Shown in pieces: positions 14,020 to 21,710 of a stretch of 26,181 bases of DNA. Both the position numbers and the translations under genes were made by a program. The notes under the pieces are model-generated. The model was not told where the DNA came from and ran no database searches. It saw only the letters and a program-made list of their open reading frames with translations. Every line of letters starts with the position of its first letter. Position 1 is the stretch's first letter. The DNA is from Selenomonadaceae bacterium UBA2897 (lineage in GTDB: Bacteria; Bacillota; Negativicutes; Selenomonadales; Selenomonadaceae): positions 905-27,085 of the forward strand of contig DEDT01000053.1 in NCBI GenBank assembly GCA_002350105.1, written 5' to 3'.

Positions 14020-14910
14020 TCAGGGCGTATTGATGCGGCCGGCGAGCCAGGTGAGGCCGTGGGCGCGGAGGCTGGCTCGCAGGTCTTCGTACGGGACGAA
14101 GGCGGGGGCGTACTCGAGACGCAGCTTGAAGCGCTCCAGCATGTGGGACATGCCGCCGAAGATGGGGACGCGATCGAGCATGTACTGCGGCTTATCCTTT
14201 TCGGCGTAGCCGAGGTGCACGGTGAAGGCGGCGCGGTAGCCGGCAACCCGGGTATCATCCTGTACCTCCTGCGTGTAATCGCCGCAGGGGTAGGCGATGT
14301 ATTCGATTTTTTTCTGCAGGTGCCATTCGAGGGCTTTCTTTGAGTCCTCCAGCTGGTGCATGCGCTCTTCGTGGCTGAGCTTGTCGAGCTCCTCGTGGGA
14401 GAGCGTATGGCTCTCGAAGTCGATGAGGCCGCTCTGCTGCATCTCGGCTGCCTGATCCCAGGTCAGGTAGTTCGGATAGGTGTCGAGGAAATCCGAAATG
14501 AGGAAGATCGTTGCCTTCAGGTTGTATTTCTGCAGGATGGGATAGGCATTCTTGTAGTTGTCCATGTAACCGTCGTCGAAGGTGATGATGACGGGCTTAT
14601 CGGGGAGCTTCGTGCCGTTATCCCAGGCATCCGTGAGCTCGGCGGGCGTGATGGCGTGATAGCCGTGGTCGGCCAGATACTTCATCTGGGCCTCGAACTG
14701 GTCCGTCTTGACGGTCAGCGCGTTGTTGTCGACGTCGTTGATCTGGTGGTAGTTGAGGACGGGGACGCCGTCCTCCGCGCGGTGCATGCGCACGAGGGCA
14801 TCGGCACCGAGGATGAGCAGCAGGCTGAGGACGACGAGCAGGGCCCGTTTCAGGATGAGGAGCCAGCGCCGTTGCGGTTGCGATGGGCGGATATTTAGTT
14901 TGCTGTGCAA
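14020..14910 (-). CDS. Membrane-anchored polysaccharide deacetylase (carbohydrate esterase family 4)
   Basis: The 296-residue protein has a basic N-terminus, one membrane segment (about 17-37) and an extracytoplasmic NodB-type domain. The family motifs are clear: TFDDG at 110-114 with the catalytic base and metal aspartates D112 and D113, and SHTLSH with the metal histidines H168 and H172. An NYHQI segment near residue 53 is typical of the PgaB/IcaB-like subgroup, which removes N-acetyl groups from poly-N-acetylglucosamine or peptidoglycan. The exact polymer cannot be told. The start is a TTG at 14910, with GAAAGG 10 nt upstream on the - strand. The next ATG is residue 42 and would remove the anchor. 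It has its own promoter and terminator. Confidence 0.9.
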   Translation of the reverse strand: MHSKLNIRPSQPQRRWLLILKRALLVVLSLLLILGADALVRMHRAEDGVPVLNYHQINDVDNNALTVKTDQFEAQMKYLADHGYHAITPAELTDAWDNGTKLPDKPVIITFDDGYMDNYKNAYPILQKYNLKATIFLISDFLDTYPNYLTWDQAAEMQQSGLIDFESHTLSHEELDKLSHEERMHQLEDSKKALEWHLQKKIEYIAYPCGDYTQEVQDDTRVAGYRAAFTVHLGYAEKDKPQYMLDRVPIFGGMSHMLERFKLRLEYAPAFVPYEDLRASLRAHGLTWLAGRINTP

Positions 14911-14951
14911 GATGACACAACCTTTCTTTTACGCTTCAAATATACCGTTTC

Positions 14952-14980
14952 ATACTATCCCAATGCAGGAAACCTGTCAA
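14952..14980 (-). promoter_or_regulatory. Sigma-70 promoter of the polysaccharide deacetylase
   Basis: Read on the - strand, TTGACA (14975-14980) is followed by a 17-nt spacer and TAGTAT (14952-14957), about 40 nt upstream of the TTG start. Confidence 0.8.
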
Positions 14981-14984
14981 GGCG

Positions 14985-15013
14985 TAGACGCGCGGCGATT
15001 TTGGCTTTATAAT
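14985..15013 (+). promoter_or_regulatory. Sigma-70 promoter of the methionine aminopeptidase
   Basis: TAGACG (14985-14990), a 17-nt spacer and a perfect TATAAT (15008-15013). It is arranged back to back with the deacetylase promoter. Confidence 0.8.
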
Positions 15014-15069
15014 AGATGTTGCCTGAAAGCAGGTGATAACCGTTGTTTTTAAAGGAGATACTATCTTTT

Positions 15070-15945
15070 ATGCAGAGAAATGAATTGTGCTGGTGCGGCA
15101 GCGGCAAGAAATACAAGAAATGCCATGCCGACTATGACGAGCGCATCAGCGAGCTGAAGTTCGACGTGTTCAAGGGGCAGGTGCGTCCGCCCCATAAGCT
15201 GATCAACAATGCGCGGGACATCGCGGGCATCCGCGCGGCTGGCGTTATCAATGACGGCGCCCTCGACCTCGTGGATACGCTCGTAAAGCCGGGCATCACG
15301 ACGGCGGCCATCGACCAGGCCGTACACGACTACATCGTGGAGCACGGCGCGGTGCCGGGCGACCTGAACTATCAGGGTTTCCCCAAGAGTTGCTGCACGT
15401 CCATCAACGACATCGTCTGCCACGGCATCCCTTCGGCCAAGGTGAAGCTCAAGGAAGGCGACATCGTCAACGTCGATGTCACGACGGTGCTCGATGGCTA
15501 CTATGCCGATGCCTCCCGCATGTACATGGTCGGCGAGGTGTCGCCGGCAGCGGAGCGACTCGTGCGTGTGACGCGGGAGTGCATGGAGGCCGGCATCGCG
15601 GCGGCGAAGCCCTGGCATTTCGTCGGCGATATCGGCGCGGCCTGCGGGGCGCATGCCCATGAGAACGGTTACGGCGTCGTCACGGATCTCGGCGGCCATG
15701 GCGTGGGCAAGGGTTACCATCTGGAGCCTTTCGTTTCCCATGACGCCACGGCGGGTACGGGCATGCTGCTGGTGCCGGGCATGACGCTCACGGTGGAGCC
15801 GATGATCAACGAGGGCACGTGGAAGACCTACACGGACAAGACGGGCGACGGCTGGACCGTGCGCACGAAGGATCACAAGCTCTCGGCACAATGGGAGAAG
15901 ACGATCCTGATCACGGAGACGGGCAGCGAGGTGCTGTCAAGCTGA
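15070..15945 (+). CDS. map: Methionine aminopeptidase type I with N-terminal SEC-C zinc motif
   Basis: The 291-residue enzyme removes the initiator methionine from new proteins. The five metal ligands of the pita-bread fold are present: D136, D147, H210 (GGHGVGKGYH), E243 (TVEPMINEG) and E276 (QWEKT). Ahead of the catalytic domain lies a SEC-C motif, CWCGSGKKYKKCH (residues 7-19), a zinc-binding tag also found at the end of SecA, here probably for ribosome or protein contact. The ATG at 15070 is favoured because the SEC-C motif then sits at the very N-terminus. The AAGGAG site is 12 nt away, a long spacing. A TTG at 15043 lacks any site. Confidence 0.94.
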   Translation: MQRNELCWCGSGKKYKKCHADYDERISELKFDVFKGQVRPPHKLINNARDIAGIRAAGVINDGALDLVDTLVKPGITTAAIDQAVHDYIVEHGAVPGDLNYQGFPKSCCTSINDIVCHGIPSAKVKLKEGDIVNVDVTTVLDGYYADASRMYMVGEVSPAAERLVRVTRECMEAGIAAAKPWHFVGDIGAACGAHAHENGYGVVTDLGGHGVGKGYHLEPFVSHDATAGTGMLLVPGMTLTVEPMINEGTWKTYTDKTGDGWTVRTKDHKLSAQWEKTILITETGSEVLSS

Positions 15946-15985
15946 GCCGCATTACTTATAGAAGCAAAGCGGAGGAAGGTGCATC

Positions 15986-17308
15986 ATGACATCATTCAAG
16001 GAACTGGGCATCGCGGCGGAGGTCTGCGATGTCCTGCGCTATCAGGGCATCAAGGAGCCGACGCCCGTGCAGGAACAGGCCATCCCCGTGGTGCGGGCGG
16101 GCCGCGACTGCATCGCGCAGGCGCAGACGGGCACGGGCAAGACGCTGGCCTTCCTGCTGCCAATCTTCGAGAAAATCAAGCCTCAGGCCGATGTGGCGCA
16201 GGCTCTCGTCATCACGCCGACGCGCGAGCTGGCCATCCAGATCGCGAAGGTTGCGAAGAGCGTGGGCGAAGCCGTCGGCGTGAGCTCGCTGGTCATCTAC
16301 GGCGGGCAGGACATCGAGCGGCAGAAGCAGAAGCTGCGCCGCCATCCCCAGCTCATCATCGGCACGCCGGGCCGCCTGCTCGACCATCTGCGCCGCGGTA
16401 CCATCGACCTCGCACAGGTGAACAAGGTGGTACTCGATGAGGCCGATGAGATGCTGCGCCTCGGTTTTATCGAGGATGTGGAGACACTTCTGAAGGCTGT
16501 GGCGGCCGACCGCCAGCTCCTGCTCTTTTCGGCCACGATGCCCGTGCGCATCAAGGCGCTCGCGCAGCAGTTCATGCATGCGCCCGCGAATATCGAGGTC
16601 AAGAGTGAGCATATCACGCTCGATGCCATCGAGCAGGTCATCGTCGATACGACGGAGGAGGATAAGCTCGACCGCCTCTGCGAGCTCATCAACCAGGACA
16701 ATCCCTACCTCATGATGGTCTTCTGCCACACGAAGCAGCGGGCCCATCAGGTCACGATGGCGCTGGCGGCGCGCGGCTACCTCGTCGATGAATTGCACGG
16801 CGACCTCTCGCAGGTACAGCGCGCGCTCGTGCTGAAGCGCTTTCGCACGGCGCAGCTGCAGATCCTCTGCGCCACGGATATCGCGGCGCGCGGCCTCGAC
16901 ATCGAGGGCGTCACGCATGTCGTGAACTACGATATCCCGCACGATGCGGAGAGCTACATCCATCGCATCGGCCGTACGGGCCGCGCGGGGCAGACGGGCA
17001 AGGCCGTGACCTTCGTGAATGCGCGCCAGTACGATCTGCTGCGCCGCATCGAGTCCGGCATCCGGAGCCGCATCCGCAAGGCCCACGCGGAGCGCCACCA
17101 GAAGCATGTGGCGAAGCAGCAGAAGATCCTGCAGGAAATCCGTGCGAAAGAGGCGGAGCACAAGAAAAAGAAGAAACCGCTCTCGAAGTACGCGAACCGC
17201 AAGGGGGCGGCGCATAAGGGCCGCAATACACGCAGCCGCCGCCAGGCATCAGCGAAGGGCAGGAGCCGCACGAACCTCGGCCATCGCTCGAAGCTGGGGC
17301 GTCATTGA
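15986..17308 (+). CDS. DEAD-box ATP-dependent RNA helicase
   Basis: The 440-residue helicase has all DEAD-box motifs: the Q motif (PTPVQEQAIP), motif I (AQTGTGKT, about 46-53), Ia (PTRELAIQ), Ib (TPGRLL), II (DEAD, 151-154), III (SAT), V (ATDIAARGLDIEG) and VI (YIHRIGRTGRAG). The tail (about 365-440) is extremely basic and rich in Lys and Arg, ending in HRSKLGRH, and probably binds RNA. The layout resembles CshA/DeaD-type helicases in ribosome assembly and mRNA turnover, but no specific orthologue can be assigned. GGAGGAAGG precedes the ATG. The gene follows map by 40 nt with no terminator between, so they may be co-transcribed. Confidence 0.94.
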   Translation: MTSFKELGIAAEVCDVLRYQGIKEPTPVQEQAIPVVRAGRDCIAQAQTGTGKTLAFLLPIFEKIKPQADVAQALVITPTRELAIQIAKVAKSVGEAVGVSSLVIYGGQDIERQKQKLRRHPQLIIGTPGRLLDHLRRGTIDLAQVNKVVLDEADEMLRLGFIEDVETLLKAVAADRQLLLFSATMPVRIKALAQQFMHAPANIEVKSEHITLDAIEQVIVDTTEEDKLDRLCELINQDNPYLMMVFCHTKQRAHQVTMALAARGYLVDELHGDLSQVQRALVLKRFRTAQLQILCATDIAARGLDIEGVTHVVNYDIPHDAESYIHRIGRTGRAGQTGKAVTFVNARQYDLLRRIESGIRSRIRKAHAERHQKHVAKQQKILQEIRAKEAEHKKKKKPLSKYANRKGAAHKGRNTRSRRQASAKGRSRTNLGHRSKLGRH

Positions 17309-17332
17309 GTCACGATAGCGAGTAATACATCA

Positions 17333-17392
17333 AACAAGTCTTTTGCGTCAGTGCTATTTTAGTAAATTTGACGTAAAAAGACTTGTTTTTTC
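17333..17392 (+). terminator. Terminator after the DEAD-box helicase
   Basis: AACAAGTCTTTTGCGTCA (17333-17350) pairs with the downstream arm at about 17368-17387, which contains TTGACG and AAAAAGACTTGTT, with a one-base bulge. A run of T follows to about 17391. Confidence 0.88.
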
Positions 17393-17420
17393 GTTTACAA
17401 GCAGGAATTCAGGAATAAAA

Positions 17421-17500
17421 AAGCGAAATAATACCCTGTCAATAAAGAACAGTCCTGTATTTCCGCTTCGCGTGTGGTTTGGGGACAAGCACAGGCGAAG
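17421..17500 (+). promoter_or_regulatory. Structured leader upstream of phosphofructokinase
   Basis: Two imperfect hairpins can be drawn. In the first, AAGCGAAATA (17421-17430) pairs with TATTTCCGCTT (17458-17468), with an inner CTGT/ACAG stem. In the second, CTTCGC (17466-17471) pairs with GCGAAG (17495-17500), with an inner GTG/CAC stem. They share 17466-17468, so the full forms exclude each other. No known riboswitch class was recognised and no clear promoter was found between 17393 and 17527. Confidence 0.35.
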
Positions 17501-17527
17501 AGAACAGAACCATTAGGGGGTATCTTC

Positions 17528-18808
17528 ATGATTGGAATTCGCAACGTCATTGCCATTGTCTGCGGCGGCGGCCCGGCACCCGGTATCAACAGTGTCATCT
17601 CGGGCATCACGAACGAGGCTTCGCGCCACGGCTGGGATGTCATCGGCATCTACGATGGCTTCTCCCGCCTCGCCCGTGGCGAGAAGAACTACCTGCGCCT
17701 CGAGCCGAAGAATATCAGCCACATCCACATGACGGGCGGCTGCATCCTCAAGATGTCCCGCTACAATCCGACGAAGAAGGAGTCGGATATGCGCACGGTC
17801 GTGGAGACGCTGACGGAGCTCGGCGTCACGCACCTCGTGACCATCGGCGGCGATGACACGGCCTACAGCTCGGCTGCTGTCGCGGAGTATGCGCGCAAGA
17901 TGGGCCGTACGATCAATGTCGTGCATGTGCCGAAGACCATCGATAACGATCTGCCGCTGCCCGATGGCGTGCCGACTTTCGGCTTCGAGACGGCGCGCGC
18001 CTTTGCCACGACGGAAATCGAAAACCTCATGGAGGATGCGCGCACGACGAATAACCGCTGGTACTTCACCATCGCCATGGGTCGCACGGCTGGTCATCTG
18101 GCGCTCGGCATGGGCCGCAGTGCGGGCGCGGCGCTCACGATTATCCCGGAGGAGCTGCCGGTTCAGGTGCCCCTGCAGCACGTCGTGGATATCATCACGG
18201 GTTCCATCGTCAAGCGTTACCTCACGGGTAAGAACTACGGCGTGGCCGTCATTGCCGAGGGCATCATCGAGAAGATCGCGCCGGAGGATTTCGAGAAGCT
18301 CGGCACGGTGGTCAAGGATGAGCATGGCCATATCCGCTACAGCGAACTCGACTTCGGCGAAATTCTCAAGCAGGCCGTGCTGGCTGAGACGAAGAAACTT
18401 GGCATCAAGCTCTCCATCATCGATAAGGAGATCGGCTACGAGCTGCGCTGCACGAGCCCGATCGCCTACGACATCGACTATGCACGCTCCCTCGGCTATG
18501 AGGCGGTGCAGTTCCTCATGCGCGGCGATAGCGGTGCCCTGATCACGATTCAGGACAACAAGGCCGTGCCCCTGCGCTTCGAGGATATCAAGGATCCGGC
18601 TACGGGCAAGACGAAGGTGCGCAAGGTCAACATCAATTCCGTACATTATAAGATTGCGCGCGGCTCGATGATGCGCCTGGAGAAAGAGGACCTTGACGAT
18701 CCGGGTCTCGCCAATGCCTACCATATGACGCAGGATGAATTCAGGAAACGCTATGCCTACCTCTTTGAGGCACCGGATCAGGCACCAGCCAAGGCGGCCA
18801 AGAAGTAA
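17528..18808 (+). CDS. 6-phosphofructokinase, long form, PPi-type residues
   Basis: The 426-residue enzyme phosphorylates fructose 6-phosphate to fructose 1,6-bisphosphate in glycolysis. The phosphofructokinase fold is shown by CGGGPAPGINS near the N-terminus, GGDDT (107-111) and PKTIDNDLP (135-143) with the catalytic D139. The residues equal to E. coli 104 and 124 are Asp (D110) and Lys (K136). Family work associates this pair with pyrophosphate rather than ATP as phosphate donor. Length also exceeds the roughly 320 residues of classical ATP enzymes. I therefore expect a PPi-dependent, reversible enzyme, though annotation pipelines may label it ATP-dependent. The ATG at 17528 has AGGGGG 7 nt upstream. 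An upstream ATG at 17474 has no such support. Confidence 0.92.
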   Translation: MIGIRNVIAIVCGGGPAPGINSVISGITNEASRHGWDVIGIYDGFSRLARGEKNYLRLEPKNISHIHMTGGCILKMSRYNPTKKESDMRTVVETLTELGVTHLVTIGGDDTAYSSAAVAEYARKMGRTINVVHVPKTIDNDLPLPDGVPTFGFETARAFATTEIENLMEDARTTNNRWYFTIAMGRTAGHLALGMGRSAGAALTIIPEELPVQVPLQHVVDIITGSIVKRYLTGKNYGVAVIAEGIIEKIAPEDFEKLGTVVKDEHGHIRYSELDFGEILKQAVLAETKKLGIKLSIIDKEIGYELRCTSPIAYDIDYARSLGYEAVQFLMRGDSGALITIQDNKAVPLRFEDIKDPATGKTKVRKVNINSVHYKIARGSMMRLEKEDLDDPGLANAYHMTQDEFRKRYAYLFEAPDQAPAKAAKK

Positions 18809-18841
18809 GCGGCAGTCTTTTCTTTACATAATACAGAGCAG

Positions 18842-18875
18842 AAAACCTTCTCGCAAAAAAAGAGAAGGTTTTTTC
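18842..18875 (+). terminator. Terminator after phosphofructokinase
   Basis: AAAACCTTCTC (18842-18852) pairs perfectly with GAGAAGGTTTT (18862-18872) over a 9-nt A-rich loop, with further T residues downstream. Confidence 0.93.
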
Positions 18876-18885
18876 TTTTTGGGTG

Positions 18886-18914
18886 TTGACATATCTGCGG
18901 CTTTGCACTATAAT
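18886..18914 (+). promoter_or_regulatory. Consensus sigma-70 promoter of the tRNA cluster
   Basis: TTGACA (18886-18891), a 17-nt spacer and TATAAT (18909-18914), both perfect hexamers, 43 nt before the first tRNA. Confidence 0.92.
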
Positions 18915-18957
18915 AATTTCTTGTCAGCCGATGAGTAATAAATCGGTTCGTTAAAAT

Positions 18958-19033
<76 letters not shown>

Positions 19034-19043
19034 ATGAATAGTT

Positions 19044-19119
19044 GCTGATATAGCTCAGTCGGTAGAGCGTATCCTTGGTAAGGATAAGGTCACCAGTTCA
19101 ATCCTGGTTATCAGCTCCA
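19044..19119 (+). tRNA. tRNA-Thr (GGT)
   Basis: The acceptor arms GCTGATA and TATCAGC pair fully. The anticodon stem-loop TATCC-TTGGTAA-GGATA gives anticodon GGT (19077-19079), which reads ACC and ACT. CCA is encoded. It lies 10 nt after tRNA-fMet. Confidence 0.96.
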
Positions 19120-19125
19120 TATAAC

Positions 19126-19202
19126 GGCGGCATAGCTCAGTTGGCTAGAGCATGCGGTTCATACCCGCAGTGTCCGGAGTTCAAATCTCTGTGCCGCCAC
19201 CA
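19126..19202 (+). tRNA. tRNA-Met (CAT), elongator
   Basis: The acceptor arms GGCGGCA and TGCCGCC pair fully, with A at the discriminator and an encoded CCA. The anticodon CAT lies at 19160-19162 in TGCGG-TTCATAC-CCGCA. The fully paired acceptor end rules out an initiator. A lysidine-modified tRNA-Ile2 also has CAT, but the acceptor sequence fits elongator Met better. Confidence 0.92.
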
Positions 19203-19213
19203 ATTTTAACAAT

Positions 19214-19236
19214 AAGCCCCTGCAGAAGGGGTTTTA
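19214..19236 (+). terminator. Terminator of the tRNA operon
   Basis: AAGCCCCT pairs with AGGGG and TT over a short GCAGA loop and is followed by TTTTATTTA, 12 nt past the last tRNA. Confidence 0.82.
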
Positions 19237-19285
19237 TTTATGTCAATTTACAGCATGATTTTTCGCGCGTGTCAAGGTTTTCTTG

Positions 19286-19314
19286 TTGACAGGGATTGGC
19301 AAGTGTGCTAAATT
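19286..19314 (+). promoter_or_regulatory. Promoter of the rpmG-secE-nusG-rplKA operon
   Basis: TTGACA (19286-19291), a 17-nt spacer and an extended -10, TGCTAAATT (-10 at 19309-19314). The rpoB promoter has the same TGTGCTAA block at its -10. Confidence 0.85.
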
Positions 19315-19374
19315 GTACTAGTGACATTTGAGAAGTCAGCGTCATAGACTGCAGCGTAAGGGGTGTGAAAAGAA

Positions 19375-19524
19375 ATGCGCAACAATATCACGTTGGAGTG
19401 CACGGAGTGCCATAGCCGCAACTACCGCACCAACAAGAACAAGAAGAACAATCCGGATCGTCTGGAGTTCAATAAGTATTGCAAGTTCTGCAAGAAACAC
19501 ACGGTTCACAAGGAAACGAAGTAA
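19375..19524 (+). CDS. rpmG: 50S ribosomal protein L33
   Basis: The 49-residue ribosomal protein begins MRNNITLECTECHSRNY and ends in CKFCKKHTVHKETK. It carries two CxxC pairs (C9/C12 and C36/C39), so it is the zinc-binding form. AAGGGG at 19358-19363 precedes the ATG by 11 nt. It is the first gene of the operon, 33 nt before secE, the usual bacterial rpmG-secE-nusG order. Confidence 0.96.
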   Translation: MRNNITLECTECHSRNYRTNKNKKNNPDRLEFNKYCKFCKKHTVHKETK

Positions 19525-19557
19525 TCCCGGAACGTGCAATGAGGGTGTGAAGTAATT

Positions 19558-19731
19558 TTGAAGAAGTTCCTGGGCGAAGTTGTCGCCGAGATGAAAAAGG
19601 TAACATGGTGTACCAAGAAAGAGCTCGTGACCTACACCTGCGTGGTAGGTATTGCGGTCACTATTGTCTGCGCTCTGATCTGGATCTGTGATACCATCTT
19701 CGCGAGATTGTTCCACATCATTTTGAAGTAA
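19558..19731 (+). CDS. secE: SecE, preprotein translocase subunit
   Basis: The 57-residue single-span SecE stabilises SecY in the translocation channel. It shows the amphipathic N-terminal helix with the conserved EMKKVTWCTKKEL and one membrane segment (about 29-48). The start is TTG at 19558: an in-frame stop at 19540-19542 excludes anything much further upstream, and GAGGG (19541-19545) is the ribosome binding site. The position before nusG confirms the call. Confidence 0.94.
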   Translation: MKKFLGEVVAEMKKVTWCTKKELVTYTCVVGIAVTIVCALIWICDTIFARLFHIILK

Positions 19732-19749
19732 GCAGGGTGAGAGAGCAGC

Positions 19750-20301
19750 ATGGCAGAGAAAGAAGAAATGGATCTGCGCCAGGACAATCCTGGCCGGGCC
19801 TGGTATGTAATCCATACCTATTCTGGCTACGAGAACAAGGTCAAGGCTAATCTCGAGCGCCTTATCCATACGGCTGGCATGAAGGATATGATCTTCAATA
19901 TCGTTGTGCCGGTAGAGGAAGAAGTCGAGATCAAGGACGGCAAAAAAAAGGTCGTGCCTCACAAGATTTTTCCCGGCTATGTGCTGGTGGACATGATCGT
20001 GGATGAGCACTCCTGGTACGTCGTCCGCAACACGACTGGCGTGACGGGCTTTGTTGGCTCGGAGAAACACCCGATTCCGCTTACGGATGCTGAAGCAAAG
20101 CGTATTCTGGATGCCACGGGCGAGAAGGAGTACCAGCCTGAGCTCAAATTTGAGCTCGGCGATGTGGTTCGCATCAAGTCGGGCGTGTTTGAAAACTACA
20201 CGGGCAAGATTACGGCCATCGAGGCTGAGGATCAGCGCGTGAAGGTAGATGTGGATGGCACCCCGATTGAGCTCGGTTACGACGAGATCGAAGAGCTCTG
20301 A
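19750..20301 (+). CDS. nusG: Transcription termination/antitermination factor NusG
   Basis: The 183-residue NusG binds RNA polymerase and affects pausing and termination. The NGN domain begins RAWYVIHTYSGYENKVKANLE (written in part, residues about 17-37) and includes IFPGYVLVDM. The KOW domain follows near residue 135, with GDVVRIKSGVFENYTGKI. It lies 18 nt after secE and 37 nt before rplK. Confidence 0.97.
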   Translation: MAEKEEMDLRQDNPGRAWYVIHTYSGYENKVKANLERLIHTAGMKDMIFNIVVPVEEEVEIKDGKKKVVPHKIFPGYVLVDMIVDEHSWYVVRNTTGVTGFVGSEKHPIPLTDAEAKRILDATGEKEYQPELKFELGDVVRIKSGVFENYTGKITAIEAEDQRVKVDVDGTPIELGYDEIEEL

Positions 20302-20338
20302 GGACTGAGCAATTCCTTTTAGGGAGGTGAAATACACA

Positions 20339-20764
20339 ATGGCAAAGAAAGTTTCCAAGATTGTCAAGCTCCAGGTTATGGCTGGTAAAGCTAACCCGGC
20401 TCCTCCGGTAGGTCCTGCACTGGGCCAGGCCGGTGTCAACATCATGGGCTTCTGCAAGGAGTTCAACGAGAGAACGAAGCAGCAGGCTGGTCTGATGATC
20501 CCTGTTGTCATCACCGTTTTCGAGGATCGTTCTTTCACGTTCATCACGAAGACGCCGCCGGCGGCTGTTCTGCTGAAGAAGGCTGCAGGCATCGAGAAGG
20601 CTTCTGGTGAGCCGAACAAGACGAAGGTCGCCAAGCTGCCGCGCGCGAAAGCACAGGAAATCGCGGAGAGCAAGATGGTAGACCTGAACGCTGCTGATGT
20701 CGAGGCCGCTACCCGCATGATCGAGGGTACGGCTCGTAGCATGGGCATCGAGATCGTCGACTAA
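20339..20764 (+). CDS. rplK: 50S ribosomal protein L11
   Basis: The 141-residue L11, the usual length, forms the GTPase-associated centre with the L10-L12 stalk. MAKKVSKIVKLQVMAGKANPAPPVG and a C-terminal rRNA-binding domain with KASGEPNKTKVAKL are typical. GGAGGT lies upstream of the ATG at 20339. An in-frame ATG at 20327 overlaps that site and is rejected. Confidence 0.97.
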   Translation: MAKKVSKIVKLQVMAGKANPAPPVGPALGQAGVNIMGFCKEFNERTKQQAGLMIPVVITVFEDRSFTFITKTPPAAVLLKKAAGIEKASGEPNKTKVAKLPRAKAQEIAESKMVDLNAADVEAATRMIEGTARSMGIEIVD

Positions 20765-20826
20765 GACGACTCGCGTCTCCGGTGGGAGGCAATACCGTTA
20801 TTACCACGAGAGGAGAACTAACTACA

Positions 20827-21510
20827 ATGGCTAAGACTGGTAAGAAATATCAGGAAGCTTGCAAGCTCATCGAGGCTGGCAAGCAGTATACGCCTGCGGA
20901 AGCTATGGAACTCGTCAAGAAGACGGCTACGAAGAAGTTCGATGAGACCATCGAGCTGCACGTGCGTCTCGGCGTAGATCCGAAGTACGCTGACCAGCAG
21001 GTTCGCGGCGCCCTCGTGCTGCCGCATGGCACGGGCAAATCCAAGCGCGTGCTCGTTTTCGCCAAAGGCGAGAAGGTTCAGGAGGCCGAGGCTGCAGGTG
21101 CAGATTTCGTCGGCTCCGATGAGATTGTCCAGAAGATTCAGGGTGGCTGGCTCGACTTCGATGTCGCTGTCGCTACGCCGAACATGATGGGCACTGTCGG
21201 TCGTCTTGGTAAGATCCTCGGCCCCCGCGGCCTGATGCCGAACCCGAAACTGGGTACGGTTACGATGGATCTCACGAAGGCCATCTCCGAGATTAAAGCA
21301 GGTAAAGTCGAGTACCGTACCGATAAGGCCGGTAATGTGCATTGCCCGATCGGCAAGGCATCCTTCGACGCTGAGAAGCTTCAGCAGAACTTCCAGACCC
21401 TGATGGATACACTGATTCGCGTTAAGCCGGCTGCCGCCAAGGGCCAGTACATCAAGTCCGTGACGGTTTCCGCTACGATGGGCCCGGGTGTCCCCATCCA
21501 GCACATCTAA
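20827..21510 (+). CDS. rplA: 50S ribosomal protein L1
   Basis: The 227-residue L1 forms the mobile L1 stalk near the E site and often represses its own operon. Typical segments are KFDETIELHVRLGVDPKYADQ (in part), VRGALVLPHGTGK, and GRLGKILGPRGLMPNPKLGTV (in part, residues about 120-140). The ATG at 20827 has GAGGAGA upstream. An earlier in-frame ATG at 20782 adds sequence with no L1 similarity. Confidence 0.97.
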   Translation: MAKTGKKYQEACKLIEAGKQYTPAEAMELVKKTATKKFDETIELHVRLGVDPKYADQQVRGALVLPHGTGKSKRVLVFAKGEKVQEAEAAGADFVGSDEIVQKIQGGWLDFDVAVATPNMMGTVGRLGKILGPRGLMPNPKLGTVTMDLTKAISEIKAGKVEYRTDKAGNVHCPIGKASFDAEKLQQNFQTLMDTLIRVKPAAAKGQYIKSVTVSATMGPGVPIQHI

Positions 21511-21668
21511 GCGATTCAGGCGAGACTCCGGTCTCTACAATTGTATATCGATGGCTGTAGACAGCAGGTTTGATTCCATCATCTAACGACGTATGTGTCG
21601 CCTGCCGAGGCCGGAGTCAATGAATTTGAAATTTATGACCTCCGGCAGACAGCCGGAGGTTTTATTAC
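21511..21668 (+). promoter_or_regulatory. L10 leader (autoregulatory RNA) with attenuator
   Basis: The gap before rplJ can fold into a long arm closed by GACTCCGG (21524-21531) and CCGGAGTC (21611-21618), followed by a terminator hairpin ACCTCCGGC (21638-21646)/GCCGGAGGT (21652-21660) with TTTTATTA behind it. GCCGGAG at 21609-21615 can alternatively pair with CTCCGGC at 21640-21646, giving an antiterminator. This fits the L10 leader class bound by L10(L12)4. The class is assigned by position and folding logic. Confidence 0.8.
21638..21668 (+). terminator. Attenuator hairpin of the L10 leader
   Basis: A perfect 9-bp stem, ACCTCCGGC/GCCGGAGGT, has a 5-nt loop and a broken T-tract (TTTTATTA). 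It lies about 45 nt upstream of the rplJ start and is the switchable element of the leader. Confidence 0.78.
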
Positions 21669-21710
21669 GTTGCTTTAAAATCCCAAGCGAATGGAGGTGC
21701 AAATCAAATA

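Noticed and set aside
15992..18724. Long antisense frames opposite the helicase (15992-17215) and phosphofructokinase (17513-18724)
   Set aside because: Both are shadows of well-supported + strand genes with all family motifs, and the products have biased composition.
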